DNA of 64,000 bases, from the NCBI GenBank assembly GCA_017381365.1, contig JAFOCI010000015.1, forward strand, positions 1 to 64,000. The letters run 5' to 3'. The translations under genes and the position numbers were made by a program. This DNA is from Treponema sp. (lineage in GTDB: Bacteria > Spirochaetota > Spirochaetia > Treponematales > Treponemataceae). Below, one piece after another: positions 44,628 through 53,207 of this stretch (its first letter is position 1; each line of letters begins with the position of its first letter). Under the pieces are notes generated by a model. The model had not been told where the DNA came from. It searched no databases and saw only the letters and a program-made list of their open reading frames with translations.

Positions 44628-45829
44628 AAACTATTTTTTTTGTCTCCAGTGGCACTCATTTTTCTGTAAAAAGCAGCCTGCTTAAGAAGTTCTGCACAAT
44701 CAGGAATGAAAATTTTGTCCATATTTATGCGGGCACATTTTTCTGTAGAAAACTGCACAATTACAGGAGTATGAAGCTTTAAAGGTATACCGCACATATT
44801 TGCCAAATCTGTAGGTGACAATTCTGTCTGAAAGCTGCCTGAAAATTTCTTTGTTTTTTCTGCCTGCAAAGCAAGCATGTCCACCATTTTATGAAGAGGA
44901 TTTACTATATTTGTATTGTCCAGCTGCCGATACGAGGTCCATAATCGTTCTGCAAATGTTGTAGTAAGACGGGCAATCAGCTGAGGCTGAGTTGTTACCA
45001 TATGATTAAAGTTGTGGCGGTTGATTACAAGCAGCCTGCAGTTTCCATGAGCAATTGCACTGGCAGAGCGTGGTTTGTTTTCCAGCAATGCCATTTCACC
45101 AAACATATCGCCTCGTTTCAGGACAGCAAGTATCATTTCATTTCCGTCGCTTACTTTTGTAATTGCAACCTCGCCATCCTGAATTACATACATATCACCA
45201 CCAGTCTGACTTTCAGAAAAAATCATTTCTCCCTTATTGTAAGAACGGGCTAAATCAGGCTCTGGTTCAAAATTTCGGAATGAAGACATAATACTTACTG
45301 CTTTAAATCGCTGTCTTGCATCTTCAAGATATCGCCCAGTCCGACATTCCTTCATATAGTGATAATATGCGTACAAAGCGATTGGATATGCGCCAACCTT
45401 GTCATAATATCTGGCAACTTCAAAAATATGCTCAGGGGTTTCAGAAGCGTTTATACTTGCTACTGGTTTTGTAATCAGTTCATTCATTATGCGGGTTCTG
45501 TTTGCAAACGTGCGAATGATTTTCAAGGCAATCGGAGTGTTTTTCTCTATCAATTCCGGATACTGGTCTTTTCTTACAGAAATACATCTTGTATCTGCCA
45601 TGGCAATTGCATTTTCAATCTGAGTATGACCAGACATACAGGAAATAACACCAACAAAGTCCCCTGGTCCTAAAATCTTAACAGAAGCTCCCGACGGATC
45701 ATTTGCTTTAAAAGTTCTGACTTTTCCAGACTGAATAATATAAAAGCGGTCAGTATTCTCTTTGCCTTCAACAAGAATATACGAATCTTTTCTAAAATTT
45801 ACGATTTGTAACTGTAACAATCTGACCAC
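44624..45829 (-). CDS. Regulator with two cyclic-nucleotide-binding domains
   Basis: 401 aa. Two CNB beta-barrels: residues about 12-105 (ESYILVEGKE-type start, KILGPGDFVGVISCM) and about 205-310 (KGEMIFSESQTGGDMYVIQDGEVAI, described in part, then LKRGDMFGEMALLENKPRSASA with the phosphate-binding cassette). Between them a helical linker. A short C-terminal winged-helix-like region contains LSPTDLANMCGIP. So it is Crp-related but with a duplicated sensor. The start is GTG 45829; TTG 45820 is possible. A TGAGTCAAA site lies 16-24 nt upstream of the GTG. Downstream of murB, head of the coupled operon. Confidence 0.85.
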   Translation of the reverse strand: MVRLLQLQIVNFRKDSYILVEGKENTDRFYIIQSGKVRTFKANDPSGASVKILGPGDFVGVISCMSGHTQIENAIAMADTRCISVRKDQYPELIEKNTPIALKIIRTFANRTRIMNELITKPVASINASETPEHIFEVARYYDKVGAYPIALYAYYHYMKECRTGRYLEDARQRFKAVSIMSSFRNFEPEPDLARSYNKGEMIFSESQTGGDMYVIQDGEVAITKVSDGNEMILAVLKRGDMFGEMALLENKPRSASAIAHGNCRLLVINRHNFNHMVTTQPQLIARLTTTFAERLWTSYRQLDNTNIVNPLHKMVDMLALQAEKTKKFSGSFQTELSPTDLANMCGIPLKLHTPVIVQFSTEKCARINMDKIFIPDCAELLKQAAFYRKMSATGDKKNSL

Positions 45830-45844
45830 CTTTCCTTTGCAATC

Positions 45845-45853
45845 TTTGACTCA
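45845..45853 (-). promoter_or_regulatory. TGAGTCAAA motif upstream of the CNB regulator
   Basis: Exact 9-mer on the minus strand in the 33-bp gap between murB and the regulator. Same motif as the cluster upstream of the RpoS-like gene and groES. Confidence 0.35.
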
Positions 45854-45862
45854 TTTAATGAA

Positions 45863-46804
45863 CTACTCTACAAAGATAATTTCCGGTTCTAGAATAAAAC
45901 CTTTTTTTTCCTTTATTTCTTTAACGGTTAATTCAACTAGTTTTTTTACGTCTTTCTGCGTTGCGCCACCAAGATTTATTATAAAATTTCCATGAAATGG
46001 CGCAATCTGAGCATTTCCAATCTGTTTACCCTTAAGACCGCACTCATCAATAAGTTTTCCGCTGGGCGCTCCAAAATTTCTGTTGTTGCGGAAAACACTA
46101 CCCGCACTTGGATAGTTAAAATGCCCTTTAGATTTTCGCTCTTCAATATATTTTTTACACTCTTCCAGAAGCTGTTCTTCTGATTTGTCCGATTTTTTCA
46201 AACGAAGCTTTGCATCAAGAATCAGCTTGGAAGAATTCTGGAATGGCGAAACCTTATAATCCCATTCGTCAGGAAAATATCCAATTTCGTAACAGGTAAA
46301 ATCGTCAAGTTCCAGATAATTTGCGCTTACAAAACTTTCGCAGATGGAAACATCAAAACAGCGGGCATTCATAAAAAGTGCTCCGCCAATAGTTCCCGGC
46401 AGCCCCGCAAAAGTCTGCAAACCTTCAAGACGGTTTTTTACGCAAAAATTAACCAGCTGAGCCATTGTAGTCCCTGTCCCGCAGGTTACCAGAACTTCAT
46501 TTTCAGAAATATCAGCAGAAGAAATCTTATTCAACCGTAAAGTTGAAATAACAACTCCCATAAATTCCTCATCGCAAAAAACAATGTTGCTTGCTCCGCC
46601 AACGAGATAAAAGCGAATGTTTTCCGAACGTAAAAACTGAAGAAGACGAATAAAATCCATGAGTTCATCTGGTTCGGCATAAACGGCAGCGTTTCCGCCA
46701 ATCTTAAAAGTTGTACGAGGAGCCATAGGTTCATCGAATTTTACACAACCTTTGAAATCATTTACCTTCACAAAATCTTCTAATTTTTTCTGAATTTCGT
46801 TCAT
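45863..46804 (-). CDS. murB: UDP-N-acetylenolpyruvoylglucosamine reductase
   Basis: 313 aa from the ATG at 46804. FAD-binding VGGASN near residue 62 and GLPGTIGGALFMNA near 118. The active-site Ser lies in YPSAGSVFRN near 240. The final Glu lies in ILEPEIIFVE. It makes UDP-MurNAc for peptidoglycan. A reading from 47005 would run through a GC-rich repeat and is rejected. The ATG is preceded by two TATAAT boxes and no ribosome binding site. It may lead the transcript for the CNB regulator 33 bp downstream. Confidence 0.94.
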   Translation of the reverse strand: MNEIQKKLEDFVKVNDFKGCVKFDEPMAPRTTFKIGGNAAVYAEPDELMDFIRLLQFLRSENIRFYLVGGASNIVFCDEEFMGVVISTLRLNKISSADISENEVLVTCGTGTTMAQLVNFCVKNRLEGLQTFAGLPGTIGGALFMNARCFDVSICESFVSANYLELDDFTCYEIGYFPDEWDYKVSPFQNSSKLILDAKLRLKKSDKSEEQLLEECKKYIEERKSKGHFNYPSAGSVFRNNRNFGAPSGKLIDECGLKGKQIGNAQIAPFHGNFIINLGGATQKDVKKLVELTVKEIKEKKGFILEPEIIFVE

Positions 46805-46810
46805 ATTGTA

Positions 46811-46826
46811 ATTATATACTATTATA
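46811..46826 (-). promoter_or_regulatory. Two overlapping -10 boxes upstream of murB
   Basis: Minus strand TATAAT at 46826-46821 and again at 46816-46811. The nearer one is 6 nt from the ATG and would give a leaderless mRNA; the other would give a leader of roughly 10 nt. Confidence 0.5.
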
Positions 46827-46925
46827 CGTAATGCAACAATGGAAGAATTTTGTGTTTCATAGATTTTTAATGACTGCCACGCGCAAGGCAATGGAGCTGT
46901 TGCCGCAGGCAAGGCGGAGAGAAGG

Positions 46926-46970
46926 ACGCGGAGCGGACTGAACGGAGACCAAGCGTTAGCGGGCAGCGGA
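46926..46970. repeat. GC-rich repeat, inverse of 32601-32648
   Basis: CGGAGCGGACTGAACGGAGA then CCAAGCGTTAGCGGG. The 46860-47020 stretch around it is GC-rich and non-coding, and it separates the divergent murB and cysS. Confidence 0.55.
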
Positions 46971-47046
46971 ACTGCCGACCCGAACGAAGTGAGGGATGCG
47001 CCCATATTGATATTATAATTGAATTTCAGTGCGGTTTGCGTTATTC

Positions 47047-47055
47047 TGAGTCAAA
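47047..47055 (+). promoter_or_regulatory. TGAGTCAAA motif upstream of cysS
   Basis: Exact 9-mer 24 nt before the cysS ATG and just ahead of its ribosome binding site. Same motif as near the RpoS-like gene. Confidence 0.3.
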
Positions 47056-47078
47056 TTGATTTTAAAAGAGGTTTTCGT

Positions 47079-48632
47079 ATGAGTTTAAGACTTTTTAACA
47101 CAATGGGTCACAAGATGGAAGAATTTAAGCCAATCACAGAAGGGTTCTGTGGATTTTATGGTTGTGGCCCTACTGTTTACAACTATGCCCATATCGGAAA
47201 TCTTCGCGCTTATGTTTTCCTTGATACTTTGGATAAAACTTTGCACTTTCTGGGGTATGACCTTAAACATGTCATGAATGTTACTGACGTTGGTCATCTT
47301 ACCGGGGACAGCGACGAGGGTGACGACAAGATGGTTAAGACCGCGGAAGAACGCCATCAGTCGGTTCTTGAAGTTGCAAAGTTCTACACTGATGCCTTTT
47401 TAAAAGATATTGATTCTTTGAATATTCGCCGTCCGGATGTTATCTGTAAGGCTACTGAACATATTCAGGAAATGATTGACCTTATAAAGCAGATTGAAGC
47501 TAACGGTCACACTTACATGGCTGGCGGTAACCTTTACTATGATATTTCTACTTACCCTGATTATGGTAAGCTTGCTAACCTGAATCTTGATGAGCTTAAG
47601 GAAGGTGCAGGTAAGCGCAAGGAAGTTGTTATTGACGGCAACAAGCGCAATCCTGGTGACTTTGTTTTGTGGTTCACTAAATCTAAGTTTGAAAATCAGG
47701 CTATGACATGGGATTCTCCATGGGGACGCGGTTATCCTGGATGGCACATTGAATGTTCTGCAATGAGCATGAAGTATCTTGGAAAACATTTTGACATCCA
47801 CACTGGTGGCATTGACCACGTTCCTGTTCACCATACAAACGAAATCGCACAGAGCGAAGGTTCTTTTGACGAAGCTGAACGAGCTAAGGGACCATGGGTA
47901 AACTACTGGATGCACAACGAATTCCTTGTTCTGGAAGGCGGTAAGATGAGTAAATCCAGCGGTCACTTTATTACATTGCAGACTCCTCTTCCTGAAGAAA
48001 AGGGCTTTGCCCTTACAGATAAGGGCATTCAGCCTTTGGACTACCGGTTCTTCCTTTTGAGCGGCCATTACAGAAAGCAGCTGGTTTTCAGTATGGAAGC
48101 TCTTGAATCGGCAAAGAACGGTCGTGCTGCTCTTGTTCAGAAAATTGCTAAGATTGCAGCTAAAGGAAACATCCAGCTTTCTAAAGGCAAGACTTATGCA
48201 AAGGGTCAGGCAGATAATCGTGACGGGCTTTCTGAAAAGGCAAACGGTTACCTTGATGCTTTTAAAGGAGGGCTGGAAAACGACCTTCTTACTCCAGTTG
48301 CTTTCAGCGCTTTGAACAAGGTTATCAAAGACGGTTCCCTTGATCCTAAAGAAGCCCTTGATTTGATTGACCGCATGGACAGTGTTTTAAGCCTTAGCCT
48401 TCTTGAAACTGCGGCTGTTGAACAAAAGAAAATGGAAGATGAAGCAAAGGCTATGATGCCGGACCATTCAGGTGACCCGGAAGCTGCTGAAATCGATGCT
48501 CTTGTTGCCGAACGCAGTTCTGCAAAGAAGAATAAGGATTTTGCCCGGGCAGATCAGATTCGCGATGAACTTACAGAGCGGGGTATTACTATTATTGATA
48601 CTCCACAGGGTCCTGCCTGGAAGCGAAACTGA
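47079..48632 (+). CDS. cysS: Cysteine--tRNA ligase
   Basis: 517 aa from the ATG at 47079, which has the ribosome binding site AAAAGAGG. Class I signatures are [12 protein letters not shown] (HIGH) near 38 and GGKMSKSSG (KMSKS) near 289. Zinc ligands lie in [16 protein letters not shown] and the [19 protein letters not shown] stretch. It is about 50 residues longer than the E. coli enzyme through insertions in the anticodon-binding half ([17 protein letters not shown]). A reading from 47019 would add the repeat-derived upstream sequence and is rejected. Confidence 0.96.
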   Translation: MSLRLFNTMGHKMEEFKPITEGFCGFYGCGPTVYNYAHIGNLRAYVFLDTLDKTLHFLGYDLKHVMNVTDVGHLTGDSDEGDDKMVKTAEERHQSVLEVAKFYTDAFLKDIDSLNIRRPDVICKATEHIQEMIDLIKQIEANGHTYMAGGNLYYDISTYPDYGKLANLNLDELKEGAGKRKEVVIDGNKRNPGDFVLWFTKSKFENQAMTWDSPWGRGYPGWHIECSAMSMKYLGKHFDIHTGGIDHVPVHHTNEIAQSEGSFDEAERAKGPWVNYWMHNEFLVLEGGKMSKSSGHFITLQTPLPEEKGFALTDKGIQPLDYRFFLLSGHYRKQLVFSMEALESAKNGRAALVQKIAKIAAKGNIQLSKGKTYAKGQADNRDGLSEKANGYLDAFKGGLENDLLTPVAFSALNKVIKDGSLDPKEALDLIDRMDSVLSLSLLETAAVEQKKMEDEAKAMMPDHSGDPEAAEIDALVAERSSAKKNKDFARADQIRDELTERGITIIDTPQGPAWKRN

Positions 48633-48683
48633 ATTTCAGTAACCAAATAGAAATAAGAATGTTTGTTTTATACGAGGTAAAAT

Positions 48684-49100
48684 ATGTTTTCAAAAAAATT
48701 ATTCAGATCTGTTGCCAGTCTTCTTGCTTGTACAGTAATTTTTACACTTTCTGCTTGTAATGGCGATATGCATGATGACGACGAAGCCTTAAAGAAATAT
48801 GTTGTATATTCCACACAGGAAAAAACTTTGTCTGTTCCAGCTGGTGCAACTTTTTATGAATCATTTGAAGCTTACAACGTTGAAGGAACTTATGGGGAAT
48901 ATAAATTTTCATACATTAAAATCACTGTGGACGGATATTATGATTCTACAATGGTCTTAAAAGATGCTAACGGAAATCAGGTAGGAACAACAGACCATTC
49001 AGGCAAATCATCATATTCTCTTAAATACGACATGAAAATCAAAATCAGTTCTGGCTCCGTTTTCCCTATTGATAAATGGAATAATATAAAATATCAGTAA
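48684..49100 (+). CDS. Small lipoprotein, unknown
   Basis: 138 aa with a lipobox (VIFTLSAC, Cys near 25). The mature part is acidic at its start (NGDMHDDDEALK), then beta-rich. No known family. It lies 25 bp upstream of the ECF sigma gene and may be co-transcribed or a target of the sigma factor. Ribosome binding site GAGG. Confidence 0.75.
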   Translation: MFSKKLFRSVASLLACTVIFTLSACNGDMHDDDEALKKYVVYSTQEKTLSVPAGATFYESFEAYNVEGTYGEYKFSYIKITVDGYYDSTMVLKDANGNQVGTTDHSGKSSYSLKYDMKIKISSGSVFPIDKWNNIKYQ

Positions 49101-49125
49101 TTTTTTTGTAACCATCGGAGAAGTT

Positions 49126-49698
49126 GTGGATTTTATTAACATGGACGGGCAGAAAGAATTTCAAAAACCTCTGAACGCAGCTAATCCCGCTGACTTTAAT
49201 AAAATTTATAATGAAACTATGCAGATGCTGTTTAAGATTTCATTCAGAATTGTGAATGATGAAGAAGCAGCTGAAGATTTAGTTCATGATTCCCTTATTA
49301 AAGCCAACGAAAAAAAACTGACTTTTCCAACTATTAACGATGCAAAATTCTGGTTGATTCGTGTTGTTAAAAACGCATCCTTGAATTATGTAAAGCGAAA
49401 AAGTCGTGAAAAGAAAGCTTATGAAAAAGTTCTGTATGAAGACACTCGAAAAGTTGAATCTGGCGAAACAGAACTTTTAAAAAAGGAAACAATAAAAACT
49501 GCCAAGGAAGCTTTGAATTCTCTGCCACCTAAATTAAAAGAGGTCATCGTTCTTGCAGAGTACGGTGAATTGAATTACAAGGAAATCGGTAAAGTTATTG
49601 GCATAACGGAAGGAAACGTAAAAGTACGTATCTTTCGTGCACGCAAATTACTTGAAGATATGTTAAAGGATGGTGAAAATGTATTCTTGCCCAACTGA
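49126..49698 (+). CDS. ECF (sigma-24-type) sigma factor
   Basis: 190 aa from a GTG that has GGAG 5 nt upstream. Region 2 is at about 25-95 (FNKIYNETMQMLFKISFRIVNDEEAAEDLVHDSLIKA, given in part). Region 4 is at about 125-180 (LNSLPPKLKEVIVLAEYGELNYKEIGKVIGITEGNVKVRIFRAR, in part). ECF factors control envelope responses and are held by an anti-sigma factor. Here that partner overlaps the gene by about 20-29 bp. The operon continues with a membrane-bound pseudo-transglutaminase. An ATG (MDG) at 49141 is an alternative start. Confidence 0.9.
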   Translation: MDFINMDGQKEFQKPLNAANPADFNKIYNETMQMLFKISFRIVNDEEAAEDLVHDSLIKANEKKLTFPTINDAKFWLIRVVKNASLNYVKRKSREKKAYEKVLYEDTRKVESGETELLKKETIKTAKEALNSLPPKLKEVIVLAEYGELNYKEIGKVIGITEGNVKVRIFRARKLLEDMLKDGENVFLPN

Positions 49699-50413
49699 TG
49701 ATATCCACTCAATTTATATTGATAACGAACTGCCGCCAGCATATATAGAGAAATACGAAGCTCATCTTAAAGTTTGCGAGCGTTGCGTAGCAAAACTTAA
49801 AACATTAAGAAGCTTAAAGGATGCATTCAAAAATGATGCTGAAAGTATACAATTATCCCCTGAATTTATGAACAAAAGTTTTGAACAGCTTCAAGCTAAA
49901 ATGCGTTACTCAAAAAATACAGAAAAAGCTAAGATTTTCCAGTTCCCAGGAGAGGTATCTAAATGGGGAATTGCAGTTGCAGCTGTAATCATGGTGGTAA
50001 TTCTTCCGTCAGCTCTTTCAAATTCTTTTAAATCTCATAATAATATAAACAATGTAGCTTCAATTGCGCCTGTTGCAAGACCAAGCAATGTTCCAATTGC
50101 AAACCAAAGCGTAGTCATTGATGGAAATTTCAATGACAACTATGGAATGACAGTTGGCACAGCTTTATCAAAAATGCAGAATGTTAAACAGTTGCAGCCT
50201 GTTACAGGTCCTGACAGTTTCAGACCTCCTAGAACAAGAATGCATTCACGATATTTACCTGCATCACTTACAGATGTAGATGTTTTGCGACCGGAATTTG
50301 AATCAACAAATAAAATATCAATAAAAATCAACGTTCCCGGTCTGGATAACGAGGAAGACTCCATAGAAATCAAGCTGCCGGTGAATATGTTGCCGGAAAG
50401 ATTAAGTGAATAA
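49670..50413 (+). CDS. Anti-sigma factor with zinc-binding (ZAS) domain
   Basis: 247 aa (an ATG three codons in, at 49679, has the better-spaced ribosome binding site). The N-terminal ZAS domain has HLKVCERC (H-x3-C-x2-C, residues about 32-39). A single membrane span follows near 98-118 (WGIAVAAVIMVVILPSAL). The periplasmic part of about 125 residues is of unknown fold. It should bind the ECF sigma factor encoded upstream. Overlaps the sigma gene and, by 8 bp, the next gene, so stoichiometry is probably coupled. Confidence 0.87.
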   Translation: MVKMYSCPTDDIHSIYIDNELPPAYIEKYEAHLKVCERCVAKLKTLRSLKDAFKNDAESIQLSPEFMNKSFEQLQAKMRYSKNTEKAKIFQFPGEVSKWGIAVAAVIMVVILPSALSNSFKSHNNINNVASIAPVARPSNVPIANQSVVIDGNFNDNYGMTVGTALSKMQNVKQLQPVTGPDSFRPPRTRMHSRYLPASLTDVDVLRPEFESTNKISIKINVPGLDNEEDSIEIKLPVNMLPERLSE

Positions 50414-52100
50414 TACTAAAACTTTAAGTTACATAATCCGAAAATCTCCGCTAATACGAACACTCCTGTGGGGACTTATTATTCTGATTCTTGTAATAAT
50501 TTCTCTCATTTTTAATATCAAAACAAAGAAAAATCCTGTAATTAATCAGATTACTCCGCCTGTAGGAGCACCAGGAGATCTTATAACCATCACCGGAAAA
50601 GATTTTGGTAATATCCGCGATACAAGTTTTGTAGAATTCGGAGGAAGCAAGCTTACTTCTAGTTCATACGTTTCATGGTCAGATACAGAAATTCGTGTTG
50701 TTCTGCCTGCAAACATTAAAGACGGCCTGGTAACCGTTTCATCAAAAAATGTCCGTTCTAAACCAGCTTTTTTTGCAAATACAACAGCAGCCCCTGTTGC
50801 TGTAACACAAAGTATTCAGTCAACTATGCCCTTAATCACAAGCATATCTCCAGAAAAAATTACACCTGGTGCACTTATTACAATACATGGATTTAATTTT
50901 GGTAATTCCAGAGACAGGTCTAAGGTTTATTTTTCTATAGACAGAGAAACAAAAAAAGATGATTCCGTTTCGCCTTCTGAAAATTTTTCATTGATAGAAG
51001 CAAGCGATGACACTTTTGATTATGTTTCATGGAGTGATAACGAGATAAATCTTTATGTTCCTGATGGTGCAACCAGTGGTTCAATTTTTGTTGAAACGGC
51101 GAAAGGAATGTCTTCTCAACGTAAATTTATCATGGATAATAAATCTGGTAAAAAAAGTTTTATTGCGCCAAAAAATTATATTGTACAATCAGAAGTTGAT
51201 ATTGATGATACAAACGGCGATAAAGATTCATCAATCATTTTACGATGTCCACGTCCTGTTACAACAGCATTCCAGCCATCTGTAAAAATGACAGAGTGTG
51301 CGCCAGAACCAATTATTTCTGATTTCCAGCATACTTTGATTCATCAGACTTCTGGTGCAAAAAATTCTTCTGGAAAAAGACATTTTAAACAGAACTTCGC
51401 AATTACAGTATATGAAACAAGAACTGAAATTACTGCAGCGCGTCTGGAATCAACAGATAAAATAAATAAAAATATTCTTTTCTCATATACGAAAGCTGAT
51501 AATTGTGTTCCATCTGATGACGCAGCCGTTATATCTCTTGCCCGTGAAATTGTAAAATCAGAGCATAACTCCTACAACATTGCAGCGTTGATTTACAACT
51601 ATATGCTTTCAAACTTTACTCTGCAGCAGAATATAGAAAAGTCCAACCGTTCTGTTCTTGAACTTATCAAAACAAAAAAAGGCGATGCTTACGATTTTGC
51701 AATAATTTACACTGCCCTTTTAAGAGCCTGCGGTATTCCTGCCATTCCAGATAGTGGTGTGCTGGTAAGTACAGACTTGAGGACAACTAACCACTGGTGG
51801 TGCGAATTCTATGCAGCAGGATTTGGCTGGATTCCAGTTGACCCGGCTCTTGGTGCAGGCTTGAATTTCCAGGCATGGCAGAAAGATATAAACACATCTC
51901 AATATTATTTTGGGAACCTGGACAGCCAGCACATTCTTTTCAGCCGCGGATGGAATGAAATAAAGCCTAGCGTTCCAACCAACAAAACTGTTAGAATAAA
52001 CAAAAGCTATGCTCTCCAGTCAATTTGGGAAGAAGTAAGCGGAAAAACTATAAAATACAGTTCCTATTGGTCCGCTCCAATAGTAATTGGTGTATATTAA
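50406..52100 (+). CDS. Membrane-anchored TIG/IPT protein with transglutaminase-like domain lacking the catalytic Cys
   Basis: 564 aa from a GTG within the end of the anti-sigma gene (ribosome binding site GGAAAG). One N-terminal membrane segment (TLLWGLIILILVIISLIF), then two IPT/TIG domains at about 45-125 and 142-245 (INQITPPVGAPGDLITITG and ITSISPEKITPGALITIHG). A transglutaminase-like domain follows at about 390-485. Its His (TNHWWCEFY, near 460) and Asp (PVDPALGAG, near 478) are there. Where the catalytic Cys is expected (G-x-C-x-D-x-A) the sequence is KGDAYDFA, Cys changed to Ala. It is probably a binding or sensing domain of the ECF system rather than an enzyme. Confidence 0.82.
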   Translation: MNNTKTLSYIIRKSPLIRTLLWGLIILILVIISLIFNIKTKKNPVINQITPPVGAPGDLITITGKDFGNIRDTSFVEFGGSKLTSSSYVSWSDTEIRVVLPANIKDGLVTVSSKNVRSKPAFFANTTAAPVAVTQSIQSTMPLITSISPEKITPGALITIHGFNFGNSRDRSKVYFSIDRETKKDDSVSPSENFSLIEASDDTFDYVSWSDNEINLYVPDGATSGSIFVETAKGMSSQRKFIMDNKSGKKSFIAPKNYIVQSEVDIDDTNGDKDSSIILRCPRPVTTAFQPSVKMTECAPEPIISDFQHTLIHQTSGAKNSSGKRHFKQNFAITVYETRTEITAARLESTDKINKNILFSYTKADNCVPSDDAAVISLAREIVKSEHNSYNIAALIYNYMLSNFTLQQNIEKSNRSVLELIKTKKGDAYDFAIIYTALLRACGIPAIPDSGVLVSTDLRTTNHWWCEFYAAGFGWIPVDPALGAGLNFQAWQKDINTSQYYFGNLDSQHILFSRGWNEIKPSVPTNKTVRINKSYALQSIWEEVSGKTIKYSSYWSAPIVIGVY

Positions 52101-52161
52101 CAGATTGAATTTCTGTTTTTTTGATTAATTTGCCCGAAATTCGAGTTTTTTGAAAATTAAA

Positions 52162-52365
52162 CATAAAATTGATTTTACAAAAAAATTGTTTAATTATGAA
52201 AATACGGGAAGGAAGAAAGAGGCTGGCAAAAACATTCGCAAGTCGGAAACGGTAGTTTCCTTGCCGACTTGCGCATGTAGCGACGCTAGCTAGCGGTTTT
52301 GACAGTCGCTTTCTGACTGGCAGTATTTTCATAATGCAAATGGGATTATAAAAATCAATTTTATG
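52162..52365. repeat. MITE-like palindromic repeat, family II, copy 2
   Basis: 204 bp with perfect 15-bp inverted ends: CATAAAATTGATTTT (52162-52176) and AAAATCAATTTTATG (52351-52365). Over 95% identical to 1-199. As there, it lies directly upstream of a plus-strand gene. The rest of the 52101-52450 gap is AT-rich with a -10-like TATAAT at 52425. Confidence 0.85.
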
Positions 52366-52450
52366 CATTGCCAATTAAAATTCGAAATTCGAACTAATTT
52401 ATAAAATTAACTGGAAATTCAATCTATAATTACTCATAAAAGAGGTTTAT

Positions 52451-53149
52451 ATGACAAAAGTATTATCTGTTGGTGGCAGTATCGTTGTACCTGAAAAACC
52501 AGATACAGAATTTTTAACAAGCTTCATTAAAATGGTGAAGGAATGGCTTTCTGAAGACGATAGCCGCAAATTGATTCTTGTAGTAGGCGGTGGTGCTCCT
52601 GCCAGAGTTTATCAGACTGCCTACGCTGAAATTGCAAAAAATGCTGGCGGCTCATCTGCACTTGACGCAGCTGACTGGATAGGAATTATGGCTACCCGCC
52701 TTAACGCTCAGCTTGTAAAAGCCAGCTTTGGTGACCTTTGCCAGAATGACGTTGTATACGATCCAACAGCACCAATCGAATTCAAGGGAAAAGTTCTTCT
52801 TGCAGCCGGCTGGCATCCAGGATTTTCAACAGATAATGATGCAGTTCTTCTTGCAGAAAAACACGGCGCAAAAACTGTTGTAAATCTTTCTAACATTGAA
52901 AAAGTTTACACAGATGACCCAAGAAAAAATCCAGATGCAAAACCAATTGATCAGATTTCATGGGCTGATTTCCGTAAAATGGTTGGCGATGACTGGACTC
53001 CTGGCAAGAACTGTCCGTTTGACCCAATCGCATCAAAAAAAGCAGATGAATGCGGCATGAAAGTAATCTGTGCAGGCGGAAAAAATATTCCTAACATCAG
53101 AAATATTCTTGATGACAAGGAATTTATCGGAACTCAAATTGGCGAATAA
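52451..53149 (+). CDS. pyrH: UMP kinase (archaeal/spirochete-type)
   Basis: 232 aa, amino-acid-kinase fold. SVGGSIVVPEKPD at the N terminus and VVGGGAPARVYQTA near 46 carry the phosphate-binding loops. KVLLAAGWHPGFSTDNDAVLLAE near 117 is the UMP-binding stretch, and VVNLSNIEKVYTDDPRKNPDA (in part) near 145-165 follows. It resembles the short archaeal-type UMP kinases rather than the GTP-regulated E. coli hexamer. It phosphorylates UMP to UDP. Ribosome binding site AAAAGAGG. Followed by a strong terminator shared with the convergent lipoprotein. Confidence 0.92.
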   Translation: MTKVLSVGGSIVVPEKPDTEFLTSFIKMVKEWLSEDDSRKLILVVGGGAPARVYQTAYAEIAKNAGGSSALDAADWIGIMATRLNAQLVKASFGDLCQNDVVYDPTAPIEFKGKVLLAAGWHPGFSTDNDAVLLAEKHGAKTVVNLSNIEKVYTDDPRKNPDAKPIDQISWADFRKMVGDDWTPGKNCPFDPIASKKADECGMKVICAGGKNIPNIRNILDDKEFIGTQIGE

Positions 53150-53162
53150 TTAAAACCCATTG

Positions 53163-53207
53163 AATGGTGGTTCAGCTTTATCATAAAAGCAAAACCACCA
53201 TTTTTTA
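53163..53207. terminator. Bidirectional terminator between pyrH and glucosaminidase gene
   Basis: AATGGTGGTT-CA-GCTTT ... AAAGC-AA-AACCACCATT followed by T on the plus strand and by A-rich/T-rich flank on the other: a 15-bp stem with a small internal loop, between convergent genes. Confidence 0.8.

Noticed and set aside
45863..47005. Longer murB, cysS and RsuA-type starts into GC-rich repeats
   Set aside because: The extensions translate repeat DNA, have no family similarity, and the shorter starts have promoters or ribosome binding sites.
47400..48068. Minus-strand ORF of 222 aa inside cysS
   Set aside because: Antisense shadow; no start signal and no family pattern.
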